A stretch of 64,000 nucleotides of DNA, taken from assembly GCF_029504575.1 (NCBI RefSeq), contig NZ_JAQFII010000001.1, positions 3,231,001 to 3,295,000 on the forward strand, read 5' to 3'. A model generated the notes under the pieces. That model did not search any database. It worked only from the letters and a program-made list of their open reading frames with translations, and had not been told where the DNA came from. The translations under genes and the position numbers were made by a program. Shown here one piece after another: positions 25,458 through 34,910 of the stretch. This stretch comes from Streptomyces sp. SPB162. Lineage in GTDB: Bacteria > Actinomycetota > Actinomycetes > Streptomycetales > Streptomycetaceae. Position 1 is the first letter of the stretch, and each line of letters opens with the position of its first letter.

Positions 25458-26984
25458 TCAGTGGGCGATGACCGGGATCGGCAGGCCCTCGGCCAGCTCG
25501 TCCTCCAGGCTCGCGCCCGGGTTCTCGCTGCCGGGGACGCCCGTGTTGATGAGCGCCGCCGCGATCAGGGCCGCGAGCACCAGTGCGCCGAAGGCCCACC
25601 AGATCGCGACCGAGAAGCCGTGCACGGCCGCCTCGTTGGCGAAGCCCACCTTGCCGAGCGTCCCCGCGGACGCCAGGTTGGAGGCCGCCCAGGAGGTCGT
25701 GGCGCTGGCCGCGATCGTGTTGAGCAGGGCGGTGCCGATGGAGCCGCCGACCTGCTGCGAGGTGTTGACCATCGCCGAGGCGATACCCGAGTCGCGCGGC
25801 TGGACGCCGTGCGTCGCCATGCTCATCGCCGGCATGAAGGCCGAACCCATGCCGAGGCCCATCAGGACCAGGCCGGGCAGGACGACGCCGACGTAGTTCG
25901 GCTCGGTCTTGATCTGCGTGAGGATCAGCATGCCGACGGAGGCGAGCAGGAAGCCCGGTGCCATCAGCAGGCGCGGCGGCACGCGGAGCATGAGCCGGGC
26001 GCCGATCTGCGTGGAACCGACGATCATGCCCGCGACCATGGGCAGGAACGCGAAGCCGGACTTCATCGCCGAGTAGCCCAGGATGTTCTGCAGGTAGAAC
26101 GTCAGGAACAGGAACAGACCGAACATGCCGATGATCGCGATACCGAGCGACAGGTAGACGCCGCCGCGGTTGCGGTCGGAGATCACGCGCAGCGGGAGCA
26201 GCGGGGCCTTCGCCCGGCTCTCGTAGAACACGAACGCCGCGAGCAGGACCACGGACGCGACCAGCAGGGCGATGGTCTTGCTGGAGCTCCAGCCGTCCTC
26301 GGCCGCGACGGTGAAGCCGTAGACCAGGGAGACCAGACCCAGGGTGGAGAGGACCACGCCGGGGATGTCGAGACGGTTCGGGTTGCGCGAGCCTTCCGGC
26401 TCGTGCACGACCAGGTAGGCGCCGATGGCGGCGACGACCGCGAAGGCGATGTTGACGAAGAGCGTCCAGCGCCAGTTCAGGAATTCGGTGAGGACACCGC
26501 CGAGGATGAGGCCGACAGCAGCGCCGGCACCGGCGATGGCACCGTAGACGCCGAACGCCTTGGCACGTTCCTTGGCGTCGGTGAAGAGCACCGCGAGCAG
26601 CGACAGGGCGGCCGGTGCGAGCAGTGCGCCGAAGGCGCCCTGCAGGGCGCGGGCGCCGAGCAGCATGCCGGTGTTGACGGCCGCGCCACCGATGGCGGAC
26701 GCGGCGGCGAAGCCGAGCAGACCGACGATGAAGGCGTTCTTACGGCCGAACAGGTCGGAGATACGGCCACCGAAGAGCAGCAGTCCGCCGAACGCGAGGC
26801 TGTAGGCCGTGATGACCCACTGCTTGTTGGCGTCGGAGATGCCGAGGTCCGTCTGGGCGGAGGGCAGCGCGATGTTCACGATGGTCGCGTCGAGCACGAC
26901 CATGAGCTGGGCGATCGCGATGAATATGAGGGCTTTCCAGCGCCGGGGATCCGGCTGGAGGGCTTTTTCGGGTATCGCAGGCAT
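25458..26984 (-). CDS. DHA2 family multidrug efflux MFS transporter (EmrB/QacA type)
   Basis: 508 residues with about fourteen membrane segments. Motifs: QLMVVLDATIVNIALP (motif D1), WVITAYSLAFGGLLLFGGRISDLFGRK (motif A) and the antiporter motif C-like GAIAGAGAAVGLILGGVLTE. A proton-driven drug exporter in the cytoplasmic membrane. Start ATG 26984; a GTG at 26996 would add four residues, and neither has a clear ribosome site. It lies 59 bp downstream of a TetR gene on the same strand, the usual regulator-pump pair. Confidence 0.92.
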   Translation of the reverse strand: MPAIPEKALQPDPRRWKALIFIAIAQLMVVLDATIVNIALPSAQTDLGISDANKQWVITAYSLAFGGLLLFGGRISDLFGRKNAFIVGLLGFAAASAIGGAAVNTGMLLGARALQGAFGALLAPAALSLLAVLFTDAKERAKAFGVYGAIAGAGAAVGLILGGVLTEFLNWRWTLFVNIAFAVVAAIGAYLVVHEPEGSRNPNRLDIPGVVLSTLGLVSLVYGFTVAAEDGWSSSKTIALLVASVVLLAAFVFYESRAKAPLLPLRVISDRNRGGVYLSLGIAIIGMFGLFLFLTFYLQNILGYSAMKSGFAFLPMVAGMIVGSTQIGARLMLRVPPRLLMAPGFLLASVGMLILTQIKTEPNYVGVVLPGLVLMGLGMGSAFMPAMSMATHGVQPRDSGIASAMVNTSQQVGGSIGTALLNTIAASATTSWAASNLASAGTLGKVGFANEAAVHGFSVAIWWAFGALVLAALIAAALINTGVPGSENPGASLEDELAEGLPIPVIAH

Positions 26985-27043
26985 AGCTGTACTCACTAAG
27001 GGGTGCGGAGGGGCAGGGAAATGGGGACGTTTATGGGAGCTCG

Positions 27044-27688
27044 TCAACGCTGCTGCTGCAGCTCCTCCAAGGTCACGGCGGTGCCGGGCAACGCCGACCG
27101 TGCCGGGGCGCGCAGCCCGTCGAGGAAGATCTGCAGGTGGCGGTGCACGAACCGGTCCATGTCCATGCACGCCTTGCCGGGCAGCGGTCGCGTGAGCTGC
27201 GTGATCGCGACCATGAGATCCCCGACGGCGATGTCGGGGCGGAGTTGGCCAGAGCTTCGCGCCCTGTCCATTATGTCCTCGATCGAGCGATTCAGCCGAT
27301 CGCTGGCTGCGAAGATCGCCGGGTGGTCGCTGTCAAAGGCTTCGGAGAGCATCGGACACAGGGCGCCGACCCGGTCCTCGGCCGACTCGAAGACGAAGCG
27401 CCGCAGCGCCTCGAAGGCGTCCGGCTCCTGCGCGACCGCCGCCTCGGTCCGCTCGGTGACCCGTGCCATCACCGACAGGACCACCTCCCGGACGAGTTCG
27501 GCCTTGTCCGCGAAGTGCCGGTAGAGCGTGGCGTTGCCGACCCCGGCGCGGCGCGCGACCTCGTCCAGCGGGACCTCGGCCCCGTGCTCGACGAAGGCCT
27601 CGCGCGCGGCGGCGACGATCCGCTCCCGGTTGCGCGTGGCATCTGCCCGCAACCGGGGGGAACGCGATCTCACGGCGCTGCCGACCAC
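27044..27688 (-). CDS. TetR family regulator of the efflux operon
   Basis: 214 residues. N-terminal helix-turn-helix: RNRERIVAAAREAFVEHG ... LDEVARRAGVGNATLYRHFADKAEL. The C-terminal ligand domain is typical of regulators paired with DHA2 pumps. Start GTG 27688 has AAGGAG 6 nt upstream. It lies upstream of and co-directional with the pump gene, so the two likely form an autoregulated operon controlled from the inverted repeats at 27732-27791. Confidence 0.92.
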   Translation of the reverse strand: MVGSAVRSRSPRLRADATRNRERIVAAAREAFVEHGAEVPLDEVARRAGVGNATLYRHFADKAELVREVVLSVMARVTERTEAAVAQEPDAFEALRRFVFESAEDRVGALCPMLSEAFDSDHPAIFAASDRLNRSIEDIMDRARSSGQLRPDIAVGDLMVAITQLTRPLPGKACMDMDRFVHRHLQIFLDGLRAPARSALPGTAVTLEELQQQR

Positions 27689-27731
27689 CGGACACTCCTT
27701 CTGGCTTCCAGGCCTCTGGCGAAGTTGACGT

Positions 27732-27791
27732 GAAGCGGGGAATCACTCCCCGCTTCGCTCGGACACCAGTCTAAACGGGGAGAGGGTCCCC
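27732..27791. promoter_or_regulatory. Two related inverted repeats, candidate TetR operators
   Basis: First: perfect 10-bp arms GAAGCGGGGA / TCCCCGCTTC around ATCAC (27732-27756). Second: GGGGA-N5-TCCCC (27777-27791). Both share GGGGA-N5-TCCCC; centres are 40 bp apart and 45-95 bp upstream of the tetR start. Confidence 0.6.
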
Positions 27792-27864
27792 AGTTATTTC
27801 GGGTCTCCCGTGTGACCTGCGGCACATCCTCGATCGGTGCTCGAATCGCCCTCGAGAGCTTTCA

Positions 27865-27876
27865 TTGAATCTTCAA
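27865..27876. promoter_or_regulatory. Candidate MarR operator
   Basis: Palindrome TTGAA-TC-TTCAA in an AT-rich patch, 24 bp before the marR-type gene start. Confidence 0.4.
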
Positions 27877-27899
27877 GAAGTGGACGTAGGATGGACAGC

Positions 27900-28373
27900 A
27901 TGAAATGGCTGACCGAAGAAGAGCAGGCCTCCTGGCGCGCGTACGTGCATGCCACGACACTGCTCGAGGACCACCTCGACCGGCAGCTGCAGCGCGACGC
28001 CGGCATGCCGCACATGTACTACGCCCTGCTGACGGCGCTCTCCGACGCCCCCACCCGCCGGATGCGGATGACCGAGCTGGCGCAGCAGACGAAGATCACC
28101 CGATCCCGGCTCTCGCACGCCGTCACCCGACTGGAGAAGAACGGCTGGATCGCCCGCGAGGACTGCCCCTCCGACCGCCGCGGCCAGATGGCCGTGCTCA
28201 CCGACGAGGGCTACGAGGTGCTGGTGCGGATCGCCCCCGGGCACGTCACCGCCGTCCGCTCGGCGATCTACGACCGCCTCACCTCCGAGCAGGTCCGGCA
28301 ACTCGGCGAGATCTCCCGCATCATCGCCGAGGGCCTGCAGCCGGAAGGCGCCGACCTGCCCTGGCTGCGTTGA
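27900..28373 (+). CDS. MarR family transcriptional regulator
   Basis: 157 residues with a winged helix-turn-helix: MYYALLTALSDAPTRRMRMTELAQQTKITRSRLSHAVTRLEKNGWI, then the wing REDCPSDRRGQMAVLTDEGYEVL. Start ATG 27900 has AGGA 8 nt upstream; the ATG at 27891 lacks spacing to it. It is divergent from the TetR/DHA2 operon and convergent with ohr. Ligand and targets unknown; nearby ohrR is a separate MarR member with its own operator. Confidence 0.88.
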   Translation: MKWLTEEEQASWRAYVHATTLLEDHLDRQLQRDAGMPHMYYALLTALSDAPTRRMRMTELAQQTKITRSRLSHAVTRLEKNGWIAREDCPSDRRGQMAVLTDEGYEVLVRIAPGHVTAVRSAIYDRLTSEQVRQLGEISRIIAEGLQPEGADLPWLR

Positions 28374-28416
28374 GCCAGGGCTGATCGGCGCCTGAAGAAA
28401 CCTCGGTGCTACCGCA

Positions 28417-28833
28417 CTACTCGACGACGATCTCGACGGCGATGTTCCCGCGGGTCGCCTTCGAGTACGGGCACACCCCGTGCGCCTGCTCGACCAGCTT
28501 GCGGCCGATCTCGCCCTCCAGCTCCGCCGGCAGCTCCACGCGCAGCGTGACGTCGAGCCCGAAGCCGCCGTTCGCGGTGTCGGCGCCTATGCCGACCTCG
28601 GCGGTCACCGAGATGTCCTTGGTGTCGACCTTCGCCTCACGTCCCACCAGCCCGAGCGCGCTGGAGAAGCACGCCGCGTAACCGGCCGCGAAGAGCTGCT
28701 CGGGGTTGGTGCCCTTGCCGCTCCCGCCCAGCGCCGGCGGCATGGCCAGCGGCAGGTCCAGCTGCCCGTCCGAGCTCACGGCCCGGCCGTCGCGTCCGTT
28801 GGCCGTGGCCACAGCGGTGTACAGCGCACTCAT
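28417..28833 (-). CDS. ohr: Organic hydroperoxide resistance protein (Ohr)
   Basis: 138-residue thiol peroxidase that reduces organic hydroperoxides using two conserved Cys: one in FAAGYAACFSSALG and one in HGVCPYSKATRGN. Arg and Glu of the active site are also in place (GTNPEQLFAAG). Start ATG 28833 has AGGG 9 nt upstream; an ATG at 28842 would overlap that site. It is divergent from ohrR across the OhrR box, so it should be derepressed by organic peroxide. Confidence 0.95.
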   Translation of the reverse strand: MSALYTAVATANGRDGRAVSSDGQLDLPLAMPPALGGSGKGTNPEQLFAAGYAACFSSALGLVGREAKVDTKDISVTAEVGIGADTANGGFGLDVTLRVELPAELEGEIGRKLVEQAHGVCPYSKATRGNIAVEIVVE

Positions 28834-28899
28834 CGGAACCATCCCTCTCCACACGTCACGGCCCGGTTGCCCCGGGCCGTCCTGGGCACCACTAGAGCA

Positions 28900-28914
28900 C
28901 ACAATTTAATTGTG
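28900..28914. promoter_or_regulatory. OhrR operator between ohr and ohrR
   Basis: CACAATTTAATTGTG, a palindrome around one central base. It matches the known OhrR box (TACAATT-AATTGTA type). It overlaps a second perfect palindrome TTGTGCACAA (28910-28919). It lies between the two divergent genes in otherwise GC-rich DNA. Confidence 0.88.
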
Positions 28915-28939
28915 CACAACTAAAGGGTACGCTGGATAC

Positions 28940-29425
28940 ATGAGGACGACCGAGCCCGCGCCTGCCGAATACCTGCACCTGGACAACCAGATCTGCTTCG
29001 CCCTGCACGCCGCGTCCCGGGCGTTCGGCACCCTCTACCGGACGGCGCTGCGCGACCTCGGCCTGACCTACCCCCAGTACCTGGTGATGCTGGTCCTGTG
29101 GGAACACGGCGATCTGCCGGTCAAGAAGATCGGCGCCTACCTGCGCCTGGACTCCGGCACCCTCTCCCCGCTCCTGAAGCGCCTGGAGGCCGCCGGCCTC
29201 GTCCAGCGCGAGCGCAGCGCGCTCGACGAGCGCTCGGTCACCGTCCGCCTCACCAGCACGGGCGACGCCCTGCGCGAGCGCGCGCAGCGGGTCCCGGAGC
29301 AGATCGCGTCGGCCACCGGCCTCACCCTCGCCGACCTGACCGACCTGCGCACCCGCCTCAACCACCTGACGGCCACCCTCGACGCGGCCGCCCCCGACGC
29401 GGCAGCCGGCCCGGCCTCCGAATAG
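28940..29425 (+). CDS. ohrR: Organic hydroperoxide sensor-repressor OhrR (MarR family)
   Basis: 161 residues. The redox-sensing Cys is the single N-terminal Cys in LDNQICFALHAASRAF, as in one-Cys and two-Cys OhrR proteins, followed by LTYPQYLVMLVLWEH and winged helix LDSGTLSPLLKRLEAAGLVQRERSALDERS. Start ATG 28940, 25 bp from the operator. No second conserved Cys is visible near the C-terminus, suggesting the one-Cys type that forms mixed disulfides. Confidence 0.93.
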   Translation: MRTTEPAPAEYLHLDNQICFALHAASRAFGTLYRTALRDLGLTYPQYLVMLVLWEHGDLPVKKIGAYLRLDSGTLSPLLKRLEAAGLVQRERSALDERSVTVRLTSTGDALRERAQRVPEQIASATGLTLADLTDLRTRLNHLTATLDAAAPDAAAGPASE

Positions 29426-29520
29426 CCCGCCGCCCGACCCGCCCGAACGCCGTCCGACACCGCGCCCAGGGATACCCGCCAGCGCCGGGCACCCCGAATC
29501 CGCTAACCTGTCCTCACCCC

Positions 29521-29593
29521 GCCCCAGTAGCTCAGGGGATAGAGCACAGCTCTCCTAAAGCTGGTGTCGCAGGTTCGAATCCTGCCTGGGGCA
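29521..29593 (+). tRNA. tRNA-Arg (anticodon CCT)
   Basis: Acceptor GCCCCAG pairs with CTGGGGC, discriminator A at 29593. D-arm AGCTCAGGGGATAGAGC; anticodon stem CAGCT/AGCTG around loop CTCCTAA (anticodon CCT, reads AGG). T-arm GCAGGTTCGAATCCTGC. CCA is not encoded. No integrase or att duplication adjoins it. Confidence 0.96.
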
Positions 29594-29603
29594 CACCATC
29601 GGT

Positions 29604-29638
29604 AAGGCCCTCCCGTCAGCAGTGACGGGAGGGCCTTT
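29604..29638. terminator. Terminator shared by tRNA-Arg and the PRC-barrel operon
   Basis: Perfect 15-bp stem AAGGCCCTCCCGTCA / TGACGGGAGGGCCTT with loop GCAG, 10 bp after the tRNA and 32 bp from the stop of the convergent PRC-barrel gene. Confidence 0.9.
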
Positions 29639-29669
29639 CGCGTGCTCGGCCCGCTGGAGACGCGCCCGG

Positions 29670-30104
29670 TCAGACCTGGCGGAGGATCAGCGCGTAGGAG
29701 CCCAGGCCCAGGACGCGGTCGCCGGGGCTGTCGCCCGTCGTCGTGCGGACGGTGAGCAGCGCGCCGGAATCGGGGTCGAAGTCGACGTCGGACACGGTGC
29801 CGAGCGCCTCGCCGCGTTCGTCGAGGACGCGCTTGCCCGGCAGGGAGCGGTGCTTGTCGGCGAGCGGGGCCAGGTCGCCCGACGGCGTTCCGAGGGTCGC
29901 GCCGGAGCGGACGATCACGGCGTCGGGTCCGATGGCGTGGATGTGGTCCCAGACGAGGGTGTCGCCGGAGCCGTCGGTCTTCTTCAGCCGCAGGGCCACG
30001 ACGGAGGCCTTCGCCGGATCGACCACGAAGCCGTCGACGATGCCGACCGTGCGGGCCTCGGCGGCGCTGACCACGTGACGGCCGACCGTTTCCGAGAAGA
30101 GCAT
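29670..30104 (-). CDS. PRC-barrel domain protein (144 aa)
   Basis: Contains two PRC-barrel-like beta repeats: residues 1-60 (MLFSETVGRHVVSAAEARTVGIVDGFVVDP) and 85-140 (KRVLDERGEALGTVSDVDFDPDSG). PRC-barrel proteins occur in RNA maturation and photosynthetic contexts; in actinobacteria their role is unknown. Its ATG overlaps the stop of the preceding PRC-barrel gene (TGATG), so the two are co-translated and may pair. Confidence 0.85.
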   Translation of the reverse strand: MLFSETVGRHVVSAAEARTVGIVDGFVVDPAKASVVALRLKKTDGSGDTLVWDHIHAIGPDAVIVRSGATLGTPSGDLAPLADKHRSLPGKRVLDERGEALGTVSDVDFDPDSGALLTVRTTTGDSPGDRVLGLGSYALILRQV

Positions 30105-30691
30105 CAGACCTCCGTTCCGCGGCGGGCGCGGTAGGCCTGGACCGCCGCGGCGAAGCCGGGGAGGTCGTCGGCGATGAACTCGGCCGCGGCGGCCGGGATG
30201 ACCAGGGCCTCCCCGGAGACGGCTGTGGTCTCGGAGAGGGGGATGAACACCTTGCGGCCCTGCCGGTCGAGCGCGTCGGAGGAGGCGATCTCGTACCCCA
30301 CGACATGGGCCGACGTTCCGTGGACCACCTCGACGACGACGTCGGAGATCCGGCCCAGGTCGGTGCCGCCGTCGGTCAGCACGCGCGAACCGAGGACGTC
30401 ACCACGGTCGGCGGAGCCGCGTTCCAGGACGTCGGCCTTGCTCTCGAAGACGGTGTCGTCCTTGATCATCACCGCGTCGTGGCCGAGTCCGTGCACGCCC
30501 TCCCACGGCAGGCTGTGCTTCAGCGGACCGGAGAGCAGGCCGCGGCCGCTGAGGGTGAAGCCGGCGATCCGGCCGGCGGTGCCGTCGAAGACGAGGTCCT
30601 TGACCTGCGCGACGGCCTCACCCGCGAGCGTCACGACCGGTCGCTTGGTGATCTCCGAGGCGAGCATCATCGCCGGGGCGTGAACGGTCAC
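30104..30691 (-). CDS. PRC-barrel domain protein (195 aa)
   Basis: Two PRC-barrel repeats: MLASEITKRPVVTLAGEAVAQVKDLVFDG near residues 9-37 and VLGSRVLTDGGTDLGRISDVVVE near residues 98-120. A C-terminal extension follows (IPAAAAEFIADDLPGFAAAVQAYRAR). Start GTG 30691 overlaps the stop of the small membrane gene upstream (GTGA). It forms a three-gene unit with that gene and the shorter PRC-barrel gene; function unknown. Confidence 0.85.
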   Translation of the reverse strand: MTVHAPAMMLASEITKRPVVTLAGEAVAQVKDLVFDGTAGRIAGFTLSGRGLLSGPLKHSLPWEGVHGLGHDAVMIKDDTVFESKADVLERGSADRGDVLGSRVLTDGGTDLGRISDVVVEVVHGTSAHVVGYEIASSDALDRQGRKVFIPLSETTAVSGEALVIPAAAAEFIADDLPGFAAAVQAYRARRGTEV

Positions 30692-30843
30692 TTGACGCGC
30701 CCCTTCCCCGCCCGCCGACCGATCGCGCCGCGGCGTACCGCGATCACGCCGCCGCTGCGGCGCCGTGCCTGCACGCCCACCGCGGAGCCGACCAGCACAG
30801 CCAGGACCGCCACCACGATGACGATCCAGATCCACCAGTCCAT
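30688..30843 (-). CDS. Small single-span membrane protein (51 aa)
   Basis: MDWWIWIVIVVAVLAVLVGS is a membrane span starting at the N-terminus, followed by a very basic tail (VQARRRSGG, GAIGRRAGKGRVK). First gene of the PRC-barrel unit, overlapping the next gene by 4 bp. It may anchor the PRC-barrel proteins at the membrane; this is inference from coupling only. Upstream in-frame codons to 30900 give an atypical leader and were not used. Confidence 0.6.
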   Translation of the reverse strand: MDWWIWIVIVVAVLAVLVGSAVGVQARRRSGGVIAVRRGAIGRRAGKGRVK

Positions 30844-30960
30844 CGCGCACCTCTCCCCTCGGTTCCCCTCACAGCCCGCCCCCGCCGAAGCGGTCGCCAC
30901 GCCCTTCGACTTCCCCCGCCCCGCTCTTCCACGCGCGGACGGGGCGGGGGCGGGTCTCGA

Positions 30961-31365
30961 TCAGCTGCCGAACGCGTGCGGCGTGCCGTGCTTGCGCGGC
31001 TGCGCCAGGGGCGCCTCCGGATCCGGCGTCCGCTCCGGGGGTTCGTTCTCGGTGCGCTGCTGCTCGACCCTGGCGGCGAGGGCGTCCCGCTCGGCAACCG
31101 CCGCGTCGGCGTCCTTGCGCGCCTCCCGCAGCCGTACCGCCTTGCGGCGGCGCAGCTTCGCGCCCTCGCCCGCCATCGCCAGGCTGAGGCAGAAGACCAG
31201 CGCCAGGGCGAGGCCGGCGCAGAAGATGGCGAGCGAGTTCATCCTGACCAGGTCGTGGCCGAGCAGCGCGACCGTGTAGTCGGGGCCGCCGCCCAGGTTG
31301 TCCGCGATCAGCAATGCTGTGAGCGTTCCGGTCGCGGCGAGAAGCACCAGTCCCAGAAAGAGCAT
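30961..31365 (-). CDS. Two-span membrane protein with charged C-terminal coil (LapA/DUF1049-like)
   Basis: 134 residues. Two hydrophobic helices, MLFLGLVLLAATGTLTALLIADNL and LAIFCAGLALALVFCLSLAMAG, then a highly charged helical segment (AKLRRRKAVRLREARKDADAAVAERDALAARVEQQ) likely to form a coiled coil, ending in a Pro-rich tail. Topology matches LapA-type proteins, although identity is too weak to name. Start ATG 31365 has GGAGGTGA 5 nt upstream; the GTG at 31374 lies within that site. Confidence 0.7.
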   Translation of the reverse strand: MLFLGLVLLAATGTLTALLIADNLGGGPDYTVALLGHDLVRMNSLAIFCAGLALALVFCLSLAMAGEGAKLRRRKAVRLREARKDADAAVAERDALAARVEQQRTENEPPERTPDPEAPLAQPRKHGTPHAFGS

Positions 31366-31489
31366 CCGAGTCACCTCCGGTTGTCCGGACGTCGTCCGAG
31401 ACGTTGTCCGTGTCCGTCACCGCTGCGTCTACCCCGCGAAGCCCGGCCCACCGCGGTCGGCGGCCTCCGGCGGCGGGTTGCCTCGCTTA

Positions 31490-31506
31490 ATACCCTGGGG
31501 GGGTAT
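31490..31506 (+). promoter_or_regulatory. CsoR copper-responsive operator
   Basis: ATACCC-TGGGG-GGGTAT, the known CsoR box pattern (ATACCC...GGGTAT around a G-rich centre), 60 bp upstream of copZ. Confidence 0.88.
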
Positions 31507-31566
31507 ATGGTGGGCGAGAGTGGACGGCGACAGCCGTCACCGCACGAGACGTACGAGGAGAACGCC

Positions 31567-31836
31567 ATGTCCTGCTGCTCCCCCGAGGGAACCTGCCACA
31601 CCGACGGCGCGACCGACGAGTCGCAGGCCACCGTCGTGTACTCCGTCTCGGGCATGACCTGCGGTCACTGCGAGTCCGCGGTGACCAAGGAGCTGGCGAC
31701 GCTCCCCGGCGTGACCGTCGTCAAGGTGGACGCCCCCACCGGGCTGGTCACCCTGGCGTCCGAGCGGCCGCTGGACGACGAGACGATCCGCGCCGCCGTC
31801 GACGAGGCGGGCTACGAACTGGTCGGGCGGGCGTGA
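31567..31836 (+). CDS. copZ: Copper chaperone (heavy-metal-associated domain protein, CopZ-like)
   Basis: 89 residues. N-terminal Cys-rich leader MSCCSPEGTCHTDG is unusual and may bind extra metal. The HMA domain follows with the metal site SGMTCGHCESAV (MxCxxC) and the usual beta-alpha-beta-beta-alpha-beta fold ending VDEAGYELVGRA. The ATG has GAGGAG 6 nt upstream. It hands Cu(I) to CopA, encoded two genes downstream; control by the CsoR box is expected. Confidence 0.93.
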   Translation: MSCCSPEGTCHTDGATDESQATVVYSVSGMTCGHCESAVTKELATLPGVTVVKVDAPTGLVTLASERPLDDETIRAAVDEAGYELVGRA

Positions 31837-31979
31837 CCGTACCGGTTCGACTGGGCGGCTATCTGCTGATCCTGCTGGTCGTCCTCGGCGCCGCGTTCGG
31901 CCTCGGCCGCGCGCTGCGGGGGGACGGCGGCGCCCCGACCGCCCCGGAGCCCCGTCCGGCCACGCACCAGGGCATGTAG
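31833..31979 (+). CDS. 48-aa membrane protein in the copper operon
   Basis: Starts GTG 31833 overlapping the copZ stop (GTGA). Sequence MTVPVRLGGYLLILLVVLGAAFGLGRAL is one membrane span, then a short Pro-rich tail ending ATHQGM, with a His and Met that could bind copper. Longer membrane proteins with similar N-termini are found beside copper genes in Streptomyces as I recall, so this may be a shortened version. Translational coupling argues that it is expressed. Confidence 0.6.
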   Translation: MTVPVRLGGYLLILLVVLGAAFGLGRALRGDGGAPTAPEPRPATHQGM

Positions 31980-32065
31980 GGGTTGAGGGGCCGGGCAGGC
32001 AGGGGCCCGGCAGGTAGGAACAGGACGCGTCGGGCTTCCGGCCCCGATCGAAGGAGTGGAGTGGA

Positions 32066-34321
<2,256 letters not shown>

Positions 34322-34342
<21 letters not shown>

Positions 34343-34762
34343 CCGGGGCCCGTCCTCCCCCAGCAGCGCCGCGAGATCCGCGTCCAGGTCGATGTACTGC
34401 CCCTCCTCGCCCGGCGGCACCGCCGTGTAGGAGCGCGTCAGGAAGTCCTGAACGTCCTCCGTGTCGAGCTGGAGCAGCGCCACGCCCACCGGCGAGGAGA
34501 GCTCGATCATGGTGCGCCGCCGCCCGCAGGGCCAGACGTGCACGTCGCCGTCGCCTGACGGCATCCGCAGCCCCGCCGCCAGCAGGTCGCGTGCGAAAGT
34601 CCAGACGACCTCCCGGCCGTCGAGCGTCACCGACGCCGGGAAGGCCAGCCGCGCGGCCAGCGGGTCTTCGCACTGGTAGATCAAGGTGGCGGCGATGACG
34701 CGGTCCCTCGCCGGGGACGCGCAGAGCCGGGCCCGGAGGGCCTGGTCGATGACGGTCAGCAT
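34322..34762 (-). CDS. SsgA-like sporulation/cell division regulator
   Basis: 146 residues of the actinomycete-specific SALP family (SsgA-G), which position peptidoglycan synthesis and septa during sporulation. Recognisable core: [48 protein letters not shown] and [25 protein letters not shown]. Start ATG 34762, with AGAGGGA 7 nt upstream. It overlaps copA tail to tail. Assignment to a particular SsgA-G subclass is not possible by eye, but the DGDVHVWP motif is shared by all. Confidence 0.92.
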
Positions 34763-34910
34763 GAGGTGTCCCTCTCCCGCTGGGGGATATCCAGTCCTCT
34801 CCATAACCGCGAATTCGGGTGGGGGATCGCACGGCCCCGGCACCGCTCGTTGTGACGTCCGCCACGTGCCGCGCTGAGGCATTGTCAGAGGTGCGTGTGA
34901 GCATGGGGAG

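Noticed and set aside
29521..29593. tRNA-Arg as a possible integration site
   Set aside because: No integrase gene, no duplicated tRNA 3' end and no foreign-looking segment on either side.
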